64,000 nucleotides of DNA. Source: Doris montereyensis. Lineage: Eukaryota > Mollusca > Gastropoda > Nudibranchia > Dorididae. The notes beneath the pieces were generated by a model, which was not told the DNA's origin, ran no database searches, and saw only the letters and a list, made by a program, of their open reading frames with translations. Made by a program: the position numbers and the translations under genes. Shown piece after piece: positions 1-10,369 of the stretch. Positions within the stretch are counted from its first letter, which is position 1, and every line of letters starts with the position of its first letter. The stretch is taken from contig JAXRKP010000660.1 of the NCBI GenBank assembly GCA_037039925.1, forward strand, positions 157,001 to 221,000, given 5' to 3'.

Positions 1-3000
1 CGTCGGAAACCAAGTGGCTTGTGAAGAGCATGAACCTCGAATAGAAACCCGCCGAAGCTCGTTGAGATCAAGCCAACAGAGCTGTGAGGCGGCAGAAGAC
101 AAGGACGGAATACGAACTGCCACCGGTAATCCACTAAACGAAGATGATGAAAACGGCGAGGTGAAAATTGAGAACTCAGAATCGGAGAGAACAACAACTG
201 ATCGCTGCATAAGCATCCTTCCCATGAAAGAGCTGGTGGGAACTTGCTCGCAAGGGATATCGACTGCCTCAGATGAAGCCGATATCGTAACAGGAACAAA
301 GAAAGAAGACTCAAGGGATGTGGATAACGGTAAGGAAAAGGCCCCGTCAAAGGGATCAGTCATCGACCTGACCGCAGACAATGAAGAACGCGGTGTTTCA
401 TCGTCACCCCGATAATATCACCAACAGATCTGCAACGAGTCTTTCCGCCGCAATTCACCGATGCCATGAAGGCCAGCGGACAAAAACTCAAAATTGTGGT
501 CAGGTCTCCGAACGTCGAAGCCGCTCAGAAGATCGGAGAACTTTTACGAAAGACTGCCATGAACATCACTTGCCGTCTACTGACATTTCCGTCACCATGA
601 CTGATCTTGCCCATAAACAAATGGACAGCAACATCGTTGCGCATTCATCAGAAAACGATTCAGAGAAGAAGGAAGAAGTGAGTGGCGAAGTGAAAACCCA
701 AGGAGATGCCACAAAGAGTCCAGTCAAAAAGCCAACAGCTAGCAGAGATGCCTCCGATGCACCGAAAACACACCCTGACTCGGAAACCCCCTTGGTGTCG
801 AGATCAGAGAGCCCTGATTCTATCTCTGCGGCTTATGACATTCAGAGTGATGACTTCAGCTCCGAGACTTCCAACGATGCTTACGAAGTTCCCCCAAAGG
901 TCAAAGAGTCAGACAAAAGTCCTGCCGTCCCCACCGACACCGTCATCGGCAACGAGGCCTCAACAACGGCTCGTAGCGCGGCCGTTGCCGAATCCGCTAA
1001 TGAAGACTCGGACGATGACGTCATTATCGGTGAAGTGCATGGGTTGCAGCCTCCAGATCCCAGTATGTCACGGCAACCTGTGTTGCGGGCCCCAGACAGG
1101 GGCGTGGCGAACCAGCCGCCGCCGTTTTCCAACATACCCTGCGTCGTCTCACCGCCATCTTCCATGGTCCAGTTGATGCCGAAACAGGGCGCCATACCCC
1201 CGCTCCCTGGCGTCACTTTAGCCAGCAACACTTCACCCCAGTCGCGTGCGATTCAGGCCTCCTCCCCTGTCTTCCCCGCCGTTCGTGGTCTCAGAAATGA
1301 GCCCGGTTCGGTACGTCATCCACTCCGCCCGACCGGCAAAGATTTCCAGCAATCGAAGCAGGAGGCCGCGCTGTCAAACCTCTTGATGCAGAGCTCTTCC
1401 CAGCCCGGCATGCTCTTCCAGCAGGGCGGTGCCCAGCCGACGCCCTCGTTGCCCAACTCTCAACAGCCGGCCAATCTCTTCCTACAACACGGCAGTCCCC
1501 CGGGCGTTCTGCTTCAGCAGCCAGCCAATCAGCCGACACAACCCGCTGCCATGCCAGTTGGCTCGTTGTTGCCGTCGGGCGGGCAACAGCCGGTTTCGTT
1601 TTTGGCTCTGACCAATCCGAGATTGATAACACCGCAGCTCAGCCTGCAACCCCTCAACCAAGGATCCATCCTTCCATCTGCCATCAACATTCCGTCTCTT
1701 TTGCAGCCGTCAGCCATCAATGCCAGCCAGTCTCTCCTTCATCAGCCAGCAATCAACACCAACCAGCCTCTGTTGCAGCAGCAATCCGCAGTCAATGTCA
1801 GCCAATCTCTTATGTCCTTGCTCGGCCCTCCCACCATGTATGTCTCAAATCTCGTCCAACAGCAACCGCAACTTCAGCATCAAGTGCCAGCTCCATCTCC
1901 TCAGCACCGGCAGCTCATCCCCTCTCTTGCGGGACTGCCCATCGGCTCTCAGCAAAATAATCCCGGCAGTCAGAACTTTAACTCGCCCAGCTTAAATTTA
2001 GCGCCATCTTCAACCCTCACCCCGTCGTCTTATCAGCCCGTGCAATCTCCCCTTCAGGCGGCTTTGTCAGCCGGTAAAGCGACGGCAGCGTCACCGTTGT
2101 TGTCGCCAAGCCTTTCCGCGTCAGCCAGACATCAGGCCACACCCACAATGTCCGCCTCGCTCCCGTCAACCTCGCTTTACGCTGCACAGTCAGCCCCGTC
2201 TGCCAGGCACTGTTTGCAACAGATTTATTCCTCCGCCACCCATCAATCACTGCCGGCATCCAGACAGCTCAGCACGGCTTCCAGGGTGAATAAATCGACA
2301 AGCCAGGTCACGCAGCAGCTGCAAGCCTCGTCCTCTCTACAGCAGCTGGCTGCCTCGGTGTCGAGAACGCAGTCGGGAATCAAGCAGGTGTCTCCCTCAA
2401 GTCAACAGCTGAGGCAGCCAGTCACATCCCCCTCCATCATTACTTCGCTCCCCCGCGCGGGCTCTCCCAACATCGTAGGAACAATCCCCAACACCTCTCC
2501 ACACCAGGCGTCCAAAGTCAACTACATGGGCAGTTTTGAGCTGAACTCATCCAATCTTCACTCTCTCTTGAACGCGCAAGGTGAAGAGCACGAGCGGTCA
2601 AAGTCCATTCTTGACCTGGTCAAGTCTGCGCTTACTAGCCCACGAGGGAAAGCTGTGCCCGGAGTGGAGGTCCGGCCTGTCGTCACTCAAACCCCGCACG
2701 GGCCCAAAAGGTGCTTCGCGTTTTCATCGACGAGGATCACCTGAAAAAGACCCATGCCGTCTCTGATGGATCCGCGGCCACAGCAAGAGCATCTCAATCT
2801 CTGCAGCAGAATATCCAACCGGAAGACTTACCATCCCAACAACAGTCGCTGCATCAAGGGATGCCTGCGTTCACCAAAATCCTCTCGACCGAACCTCAAC
2901 ACGCGGGTCAGGGGATGAGTTCAGATGTAGAGGACAACAAGTACATCCAGATCCCCATTTCTCAGGGGCCGTCTCAGGCCTTCTCAACGCACAACTCGAG

Positions 3001-3785
3001 AAATGCCATTCAAGAGGGTTCGCAGTTGCGACGGCCCCTGAAGCTGATCCACTCGTCCCAAGCGACAAAGCGAAAGTTGGCTGCAAAGCTTTACAGCAGT
3101 GGGGCGGACAGGGGCCCCGAGATCAAGCGTCCTTTCATCCAGCCGGTAGAGAACGAAGATGGTACCTTCAGGGGCTCGTACCGTCAGGTGGTCACCAGGG
3201 TTCTCCAGCCGGAAACGGAGCAAAACCCGTGGCGTCAAGTCCAAAACAAAGCGGACAAACGCAATGCCCTCGTGTCGCTACTGTCATCAACGTCTACGTC
3301 AGTGCCTCGGTGCACTACCCCCTCATCGTCATCCATGCCTTCTCCGTCAGCGTGTTCGTCATCCGTGGTGGCGGAGCTCCCGTCTTCTACCCACGGCTCA
3401 TCATCGTCATCGTCATCGTCTTCGATATTTACCACGTCAGTGTCCACTGCCCAAGCCCCCAGTTCACCGCCTCCAACGGCTCACCCGCCGCCGACACCCC
3501 AATGGACGCAACGCCGATGGCGGCACCGCAGTTGCAGCCCCAGCACCATCTCGCCAAAGCGGAAACACAGGGGCAACCGTCCCCGCACAAACGTGCCAGT
3601 TTCCCGGCCGTTCAGGGAGAAACCTCGGCCAAGCCCCAAACGGCCAGCTGCAGCCCAACGACCAAGAAGCGCGTGCGCCAAAAGATGCTGAAGGTCAAGC
3701 AAAAAAGACTCTGGGGTAGGTCAAGGCCACCTGCCGCTCAGAGAAAAGAAGAGGTCGAAGTCGGGACCACGCAGGCTGAAGACTG
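1..3785 (+). CDS. KMT2A: Trithorax-type H3K4 methyltransferase, long linker exon, 5' end outside window
   Basis: This exon encodes the disordered linker that precedes the FYRC domain in trithorax/KMT2A-KMT2B proteins; the chromatin-reader part and FYRN should lie upstream of the window. It is rich in Ser, Pro and Gln and has no folded domain I can name. Visible motifs are a SUMO-interacting motif VIDLT (359-373), an acidic DDDVIIGEV (about 1010-1037), four ~13-residue repeats around LLxQ (1677-1830) and a hydrophobic SILDLVKSAL (about 2604-2633). Coding sense moves between frames: frame of base 2 to about 410, frame of base 1 to about 597, frame of base 3 to about 2710, then frame of base 2. 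From 3460 to 3690 the frame is ambiguous, and it ends in the frame of base 2. The donor is GT at 3786 and leaves phase 1, matching the next exon. Identity rests on the downstream exons. Trithorax-type rather than KMT2C/D is inferred from the SET sequence. Confidence 0.85.
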
Positions 3786-4049
3786 GTGAGTGCTGGGCCC
3801 TTGATTTAATCTTTGATTGATTATATATATATATATAGAGAGAGAGAAAAGCTGATACGCTCACTTGCTTAAACTTTACGTTGTGGTAGGGGGGGGGGGT
3901 GGGGCTTACTCCTTTGTTATAATTCCTCTTTCACACGTCTTTCAGCTTGTTGTTTCCTCTTGTTCTTATTTCATTTTGACCCTGAGATCCATTGCATATG
4001 ATGAATAGGTAAATTTCAATAAGACAAAATCAATCTTTTCTTTCTTTCT

Positions 4050-4320
4050 TTAATGTCAGTTCCCGTTCTACCTTCCGGTGTTTGGGTTTGGGGAAGGGGG
4101 GTTGGAGGGCATACTCTTTGGTTATCCCTCTTTCACACATCTTTCGTCTTGCTGCTTCCTCTTAATTCGCCCTGAGATCACTGCAATGGTGGACCGGGTC
4201 AATTTAAATGAAGCAAAATTACCATTGGGCATTGTACACTGATTTAGCTATTCTCTTTTCATTCGTTCTGTTTACATGCCCAAACCATCCGAGCTGATTT
4301 GTTTCTATCTCTCAGGCCGT
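4050..4320 (-). mobile_element. LINE 3'-end remnant, antisense, in intron 1
   Basis: Read on the minus strand, 4260-4300 encodes QLGWFGHVNR, close to the RWFGHVNRMN stretch near the C-terminus of the LINE at 44.75-47.2 kb. A related antisense copy lies at 52.5-52.8 kb. Only a short degraded tail is present and no reverse-transcriptase core is visible. The left boundary is uncertain because a copy of the dispersed ~140-bp repeat overlaps it. Confidence 0.45.
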
Positions 4321-4763
4321 CATCTGCTTTGGTTTGATCGACAATAACTGACATCTCCATCAATAAAGACGGAACATTAATGTTTTGTCTTTATTGGTGG
4401 AGTTTTCATTTATTGTCAGTTTTTTCCCCCCCCCCACCTTTTCAAACCCTTTTGCTAAATCATTTGTGCTTGAAACTTGACACATGATCATTTTATTTTG
4501 CTTTAATTTACTTTTTTAACTAACAGCTGGCATATGGTCGTCCTTAGCAGCATGAATGTATTTCACCCACACATGCACAAACATAGAAAGGGTGTAAGAG
4601 AATAATTGCCTGTGGCAAAGTGTTCTTTTTCATTTCGTTTTTTTTTTTGGGGGGGGAGGGGGTCTTCTTCTTTTTATTTGTCAGGGGATTGGAGGTGAGA
4701 ATTGCCCGTCATATAGCGGAAATTTGCTCCAACAATAAACTCAAACAATGGAAACTAAAAAAG

Positions 4764-5040
4764 ATCTTGGCTTTAATTACCATTTTTTTTAGCAAATAAG
4801 CTTAATCCAGGGGCATTTATCTTGGCTTTAATTACCAATTTTTTAGCAAATAAGCTTAATCCCAGGGCATTTATCTTGGCTTTAATTACCAATTTTTTTA
4901 GCAAATAAGCTTAATCCAAGGGCATTTACCGTGGCTCTAATTACCATTTTTTTTTAGCAAATAAGCTTAATCCAAGGGCATTTACCATGGCTCTAATTAC
5001 CATTTTTTCAGCAAATAAACTTAATCCAGGGACATTTAAC
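4764..5040. repeat. 56-bp tandem repeat, about five copies
   Basis: The unit contains GGCTTTAATTACCA, a T-run of 6-9, then AGCAAATAAGCTTAATCC and GGGCATTTA. Spacing between successive TCTTGGC starts is 56 bp. Copies differ mainly in T-run length and single substitutions. It lies in the first intron of the methyltransferase gene and has no sign of coding function. Confidence 0.9.
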
Positions 5041-5269
5041 ATCTTCTGGCAGTGTGCAGACATAAAACACTTCCCATTTTGTGTTGCATGTAATAAAAAA
5101 AGAAAGAAGTAAACTTTGTAAAAGTTGGCCTTTTCTACTTTCTTTGATTAATTGATTATTGGTAGACCGAAGTTGCCCATCACATGACCCAATCAAATTT
5201 TAAGCGTGGCAATTTTCCTCCTGCTAAATCATTTTTGCCTATTTTCATTTCTTCTCAATCACCACCGAT

Positions 5270-5445
5270 GATAGTAGTAGGCGACTGAGGGGTACTGCTG
5301 GTAGGTCTTGCTTATGCTTTCCTTTTTCCCCTGCACACGTCTCATTGGGGGTAGACGGGCGCACTTATCTTTTATTTTGCTGTTTCCTCGCAATTCACCC
5401 TTAGTTTAGTCAACTGGATAGGGTGGATCATAAATTCCTATCAGA
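5270..5445 (+). repeat. Dispersed repeat family D, copy in intron 1
   Basis: This copy has the recurring order GGGTACTGCTGGTAGGTC, a pyrimidine-rich block, TTTCCTC, CACCCTTAGTTTAG, and TGGATAGGGTGG. The same order occurs at about 3890, 4090, 12800, 22600, 28000-28570, 29283, 29505, 30040 and 57640. It is probably a short retroposon or its 3' part. No pol III promoter was identified. Confidence 0.6.
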
Positions 5446-5601
5446 CACAAAATTCAGTTGTCTTTTTGTCTCTGGCAGGTTCTTCTTAATTCACCCTGAT
5501 CACCGCACGTGGGGAGGGGGGTTATTTTTTTACTAAGATAAGCAAGCAAATCACTGACTGACAATACATTTTCATTAACCTGTACTGTGTGTGATTTTCA
5601 G

Positions 5602-5835
5602 CCTCTATGGAAGGTGCCCACCCCCTCATCCACCACAAGAAGATCGGTCTGTCTCTCCCTCAAGCGTCCCTAGAGGAGGAGGTAGTGGCCACACCTCTGA
5701 ACCACGAATCAGGTCGAGAGCATCCCCACGACGGCGGTGGCGGGGCCAAGGGCCAGCGGATGGCAAGTGAAAGTCGACTGAAGTTTGAGATTACCAGTGA
5801 AGATGGTTTCTCGTGTCAGGCAGACACCATGGAAG
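5602..5835 (+). CDS. KMT2A: Trithorax-type methyltransferase, exon entering the FYRC domain
   Basis: The acceptor is TTTTCAG at 5595-5601 and the donor GT at 5836. The entering codon completes as GCC (Ala). The first part is low-complexity. The last ~20 residues, ending in SEDGFSCQADTME, are the beginning of the FYRC domain, the C-terminal half of the FY-rich fold that holds the two cleaved halves of KMT2A-type proteins together. The exon leaves phase 1, and the split codon GAT joins to the next exon to give MEDAW, a close match to the KMT2A family. No frame break was seen in this exon. Confidence 0.9.
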
Positions 5836-6195
5836 GTGAAGAGAATGTCTTAGGAGGGGGGGGGGGTGTGGTTCTTTGTAAAAACGGATTTTGATTATGG
5901 ATTGAGATTAAGATTGTCATTCTTTAGGAGTTATTCTCAACTTTTTCATATATGCATTTTCTCAAGTCCCACTTTTGTACCATTACAATTGTCTCGTTTG
6001 CTTTCTCAAGTTGCCTCATGCATTCTCTCCAGTCATCTCTTCTTATGTTATGCCAGTTATTTTTCTTGGATTTTTTGTTCACTATAGGTCTAAACAGCAT
6101 ACATTTTTGGTCATTAACAATATAATGTAAGGCCTGATATTTTCATTCAGAAAATTTACTGGTTTTTGGGGGTTTTTTCACGTTGTTTTGTGCAG

Positions 6196-6407
6196 ATGCT
6201 TGGAACCAGGTCATTGAAAAGGTCAAGGACGTACGCACGGCTGCTAGGATGAAGCAACTCTCTTACGCGGGAATCTCCGGCAGGAACATGTTTGGGGTGG
6301 ACCACGACGCCGTGGTGTACCTGATAGAGCAGCTGTACGGAGCCGTCCACTGCCACCATAACTACAAGTTTAAATTCCACCGTTACGACTTGGAATTGGC
6401 AGATCAG
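6196..6407 (+). CDS. KMT2A: Trithorax-type methyltransferase, FYRC domain core exon
   Basis: The acceptor TTTTGTGCAG ends at 6195 and the donor GTGTGT starts at 6408. In frame it reads AWNQVIEKVKDVRTAARMK, then a segment with LSYAGISGRNMFGVDHDAVV and YLIEQLYGAVHC, then YKFKFHRYDLE. This is the conserved core of FYRC in KMT2A/KMT2B and trithorax: the helix, the HDAV strand, and the C-terminal YKFKFH strand. The exon ends in phase 0 at ADQ and is uninterrupted. It is strong evidence for a trithorax-type gene rather than a different SET-domain protein. Confidence 0.95.
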
Positions 6408-7301
6408 GTGTGTGGTAACGTTGATTAATTGTATCTACAAGCTTTACACTCTGATGTCAGTATGGCATATAACAGCTTTTTATGTCTTCTTCCCACTTTC
6501 TCCGAGGGCTGCCTTTCGGTTCTACCTACTGTTTTAGCAACCGAATGCTGATGTGGCAGCTATTCTCTTATCATTCATCATGTGCTTCTTCACGTCATCA
6601 AAACTGAGACAAGCTCGAGGTCTATGGAACTTTCCCGGCTTTGCATTGGCTCAAAACTCGTTTTGAGAAGATATAAGGCTCCACTCTAAAGCAGTGCTTC
6701 TTAACCTGAGTTCCGATTGAACCCCAGGGTTTCAGTGACGTCTAGTCTGATGGGTTCGGCGGAAGGTCACAATACAACACACTGTGTGTGTGTGTGTGTG
6801 TGTGTGTCCATCGGTTATTTTTCCAATTACGAAAGGTTTGGTGAATGCACGTATGAAACTTGCGTATGAAACATATTTGGGTACAATGAGAGAGGGTAAA
6901 TACACGTTTATGAATCTGATAAGGATTATAACTTCAGAATGGTCAAATGTGTAAGTGGGACAATACACCTCTGAGCCGATGGTTAGCAGGAAATAAGGCT
7001 TCTTGGTGAGACTAGACAGGCCTTCAGGCTGTCTGAGCCGACTTTTGAACAACTCCTACTTTTTAATGCTAGTTGTTTTATTCAAGTAACTAACAGTGTT
7101 GGGGTTAACTTATTTATTAATACGCCGGCTACCCTTTTTTTTCTTTAATTCATCTGCTGGCTGTGATTTCCAGGCTTCAGTAAAGATGACATGATGGTAC
7201 CCTTTGCCTGCCTGTAACACTCAGTACTCTTGTTTTCTTCTTCTTCTTCTTTTTGTCCTCCACGACATCATGACCCAAGATTTGTTTTGCTCTAATTACA
7301 G
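6408..7301 (+). other. Intron between FYRC and Win-motif exons
   Basis: It holds a (GT)n run at about 6781-6808 and, at 6485-6600, text resembling the antisense LINE tails (TTTCTCCGAGGGCTGCC). The remainder shows nothing recognisable. The acceptor at 7300-7301 follows a pyrimidine-rich stretch. Confidence 0.6.
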
Positions 7302-7458
7302 GAAGTGCCTTTGAATGTGTCCGGTTCAGCTCGATCTGAAATTTTCCTGAATCGCAAACCGTACGACATGTTTAACTTCCTCAAGTCAGCTGTACCCGAA
7401 TAAAACCAGGTGAAGAGGAGAGGGAAATGGAGGAGGAGATGGCACTGAAATCTGCCAG
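7302..7458 (+). CDS. KMT2A: Trithorax-type methyltransferase, Win-motif exon with one frame break
   Basis: The exon starts in phase 0 with EVPLNVSGSARSEIFLNRK. The GSARSE core (7323-7340) is the Win motif of KMT2 proteins. Its arginine (7332-7334) inserts into WDR5 and is needed for assembly of the WRAD core complex. YDMFNFLKS follows, then the frame runs into TAA at 7401-7403. Adding one base at this point would restore the expected acidic linker (EEEREMEEEMALKSAR) in the next frame, with a phase-2 donor at 7459 that matches the following exon. I therefore read it as a one-base deletion in an A/T run, in an otherwise conserved exon. Confidence 0.93.
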
Positions 7459-7666
7459 GTAAGAAAACGACGGCAACGGCAGTCGCCTTTTGCCATCATC
7501 GACGACATTTTCTGTTTTCATTGCTGTATTGCAAGCTTTATAGAAAAGAGAGGCATCATTTAAAGCAACGTGATGATTAGTATTTTATTTACAACACCTA
7601 TTTTCTCTTGTTTTTTAAACATTGCTCTAGACTTGTGAACTTCAGTCTTCCTGTTTTTCCTGAACA

Positions 7667-8564
7667 TTAACTCTCTCCTTACTATTAACAGGAGAATCGT
7701 TCCTTTGGAACGATACGGTTAACCCCAAACACTCTCCTTACCACTAACAGGAAAATCATTCCGTATGGAACGATACGGTTAACCTCACTCTAGACACCGT
7801 TCTTGGGAAATATTTTTACAATTGAGTCATCCTGTTGGTCAAGTATGGAAAAAGGGTCAAATAATCCAAAAATGCATTGAAAATAATACTTTTATTTAGA
7901 AAATATAAAAATAGACAACGAGCACCTCGATAGCGTCACTCCAACGATCACCGCCATTTTGTTTTTGGACTTTCCTTAGTAACCGTCTTATTTTTTTTAC
8001 TTTTTAAAATATTTTTTTTAATTAATTAGAATAATTGTAATTGAAATATAATACAATATTTTCACAGTTGAAACATGTAAATTACTTTGCACATTATTTG
8101 TGCTACATCTTGGTATTTCATTGGTTATTCTCTGTATAAAGTAAAAGCTGCCGTTTTACAGAAGGGTACTAATTTAGATGGTAGAGTAAGATTTTTGTGT
8201 TTTTGCGACCGTTACCCTATCATATTCATTTTGCCCTCTGGATGTTTTTTTTTTTAATTATGCCTAATGCAATTGTTTTGACCATAATTGTCTATGTTGG
8301 GTTTTTTCCTTCTTTGGGTTTTCCAAATTTCTGGAAAAATCTTTTCTTTTTTATTTAAAAAAAAATTTCATGCAAATTTTACAAATAAATTTTAATTGTG
8401 TCCTTATCAAACTTACATAATTTTGTAGAGCTTCCATTTCTGAACAAAGTGATGTATGGCATGAATATGTATGTTATATTTATTGGTGTAAAATTTGGCT
8501 CAAATAAATGTGCACGCAAAACCACATAAATTCTTTAAAAAATAGCTGGTAAGGAGAGAGTTAA
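7667..8564. mobile_element. piggyBac-like MITE with TTAA target duplication
   Basis: The left end is TTAA then CTCTCTCCTTAC (7667-7682). The right end is GTAAGGAGAGAG then TTAA (8549-8564). These form perfect 12-bp inverted ends flanked by TTAA, as expected of piggyBac-superfamily transposons. A second, diverged copy of the left subterminal motif (CTCTCCTTACCACTAACAGG) lies at about 7732, and both copies are followed by palindromic GGAACGATACGGTTAACC. No transposase reading frame lies inside the 898 bp, so it would be non-autonomous. The interior is AT-rich. It sits in the intron before the first SET exon. Confidence 0.72.
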
Positions 8565-8820
8565 AGGTGCTGGTACCTCAGTCGGCAGAGCGTCTGTCTA
8601 CCGCCAAGGAGATCTGAGTTTGATTCCCAGTCCAGGCAAAATTTGCTGGCCCTCCTGTTCATCCAGCAGTGAAATGCTGTTCACAGACTCGGCGAAAGTA
8701 AAAGACGACGGGGAAAGCAGTGGTGCAAACTACTACCACACTATGCCGTATGCCTAGAAAGAATGAGGATGCTACTGCTCCCGATAACCCAATGCTCAAC
8801 TCTCTAGAGTATGTAAAGAA
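8565..8820 (+). mobile_element. tRNA-derived SINE, family A
   Basis: The head reads TACCTCAGTCGGCAGAGCG (box A-like, about 8574-8592) and GTTTGATTCCC (box B-like, about 8618-8628), an internal pol III promoter arrangement. The body contains GTTCATCCAGCAGTGAAATG. It directly abuts the right TTAA of the MITE and the next SINE. The 3' end is not clear. Confidence 0.6.
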
Positions 8821-9125
8821 AAGTAAAGTTCCCTACAAAGCGTTTACAGCCCATAGGGCCGGAGCTTATCCCGGTTTCAATAACGTAAAGCGGAACAGGT
8901 AAAAATAACCACCCCCTGGCCAGGACACATGTCTGACGAGGTGTGTTTACTCCCAAGCTGGTGCTGGTCCCCATTTGCACCGGGATAGAATGGGGGGGGG
9001 AATGTGTGTTGAATGTCTTTCCCAAGGAACACAACATCCGACCTAGGTTTACTAGGATTCGAACCCGGGACTTAATGATTTCCAGTCCAGCCGCCTGACA
9101 GCTCAGCAACCGATGCAACAACTCG
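8820..9125 (-). mobile_element. tRNA-derived SINE, family B (near full length)
   Basis: The plus-strand order is AAGTAAAGTTCC, GGGCCGGAGCTTATCCCGG, ATAGAATGGGG, CCCAAGGAACACAAC, then GATTCGAACCCGGGAC and CAGCCGCCTGACAGCTCAG. The last two are reverse complements of box B and box A, so transcription runs on the minus strand. Other copies lie at 41835, 56885 and 57960, with a lone head near 59245. It ends about 50 bp before the first SET exon. Confidence 0.75.
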
Positions 9126-9179
9126 GGACTATGGGACTTACTTACTTTGACTTTAACCCTTTTAATTTCCCTCTTACAG

Positions 9180-9392
9180 ACGTGCCACCAGCTTGAGTCT
9201 ACCCATGGCCATGCGATTCCGCAAACTCAAAACCTTCGCCAAGGAAGCCGTGGACGTCTACAGGTCAAAGATCCACGGCCGTGGGCTGTTTTGCAAGCGC
9301 AACATCGACGCGGGCGAGATGGTCATAGAGTATGCAGGGAGGTCATCCGGGCGTCTCTGACGGACAAGAGAGAAAAGTATTATGAAAGCAAG
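9180..9392 (+). CDS. KMT2A: Trithorax-type methyltransferase, first SET-domain exon with one frame break
   Basis: The acceptor CTTACAG ends at 9179, and the split codon AGA restores ARRATSLSLPMAMRFRKL-type sequence across the junction. The exon encodes VYRSKIHGRGLFCKRNIDAG and EMVIEYAG, the N-terminal SET segment with the AdoMet-binding HGRGLF strand, then reading stops at TGA 9358-9360. A missing base in GCAGGGAGG (9334-9342) would give AGEVIRASLTDKREKYYESK in the correct frame, ending exactly at the donor GT 9393 in phase 0. I read this as a single-base deletion in a G run. It precedes the 3.6-kb intron that carries the 40-bp minisatellite. Confidence 0.95.
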
Positions 9393-10044
9393 GTAAAGCT
9401 CTCGGGTTTTTTTTTTGGTATCGACGACATTATCACCGTAAAAATGTTGTGAACTTAAGTGCGAATTAAGAATTTATTTACTTCTAAAAATTTGTTTGTT
9501 TTGGTCTTTTAAGTGTATCAATGAATTTTAAAGTGATTTTTTCTTTTCTTTTTGCTTTTTTTCTCTCTGCCAAAGCACAATTAGAGTGGCTTGGCTGATT
9601 GGGAGTACCTCCATGCTATATCTTGTCTTTCCTGTTTCCTGTTTCTTCTTTGCCTCTCAACTCCCTGTGGAGCACAGGCCATCAACACAGAGCCGTCAGT
9701 CATCCCTTTTCTGCGTCAACGTCTGCAGCTCTCCCCAAGTTTTCCTCCGTCTGGACATCTCCGTCTCGATATCTCCGTCTCGACATCTCCGTCTCGATAT
9801 CTCTCCTCCAGATTATTCATGGCGGCCCTCTTGAGCTTTTTCCCTTGTGTTTCCTGTCTTTCCTCTATTTTCCCCAGTTTTGAAAGATTAGATAACAAGC
9901 CGTTTGATTCTTTGTAAAATGTATGGACGTAGAACACAAATGCATTTCCAATACTACAACTCAAGGAGGTTCACTATCAAGATACATCATTGAAATTTGA
10001 AGTTTATAAACACTCACATAAGTTTTTTTTTGGAGTTTTTTTTA

Positions 10045-10300
10045 ATTATTATTTGATTTGATTTGACTACACCCACATCCACAACTGGGGTGATCTCAGG
10101 GACATTAGTAGAATTTCAAATTTTGACTGGACTGCTCTGTTAATAGCCAAGGGATCTTTAACATGCACAAAGTGTTGTGATCTGTACATGGGGGACCTCC
10201 CTTTATCGTCCGTCACTGATGGGATGGGACTAAAGGTGCAAAGAAGTTGATCCACCTTTTGATTGAAATGGCACCTAGCCTCTGGACCACCAAGTCACCT
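10045..10300 (-). mobile_element. SINE, family C
   Basis: The plus-strand order is TTGATTTGATTTGACTACAC, CACATCCACAACTGGGGTGA, GCCAAGGGATCTTTAACATG, GTTGTGATCTGTACATGGG, ACCTCCCTTTATCGTCCGTC, then TGGACCACCAAGTCACC. Five other copies or parts occur in the window. Where complete, the tRNA-like head is at the right, so the (GATTT)n end on the left is the 3' tail of a minus-strand element. Confidence 0.7.
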
Positions 10301-10369
10301 TAGAAAAAAAAGAGGAGAGTGGAGGACGAGGTAGCACTGAGCTGGCAAAATGTATTTTGAAAAACAAAG

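Noticed and set aside
3235..3447. Minus-strand acidic (poly-Asp) frame
   Set aside because: It is the antisense of the Ser-rich segment of the methyltransferase linker exon.
7667..8564. An internal gene in the MITE
   Set aside because: No frame of useful length lies between the inverted ends.
8574..8640. A functional tRNA gene
   Set aside because: Box A- and B-like text is present but the acceptor stem does not pair and a SINE body follows. It is a SINE head. The same applies to 31360-31440 and 62730-62790.
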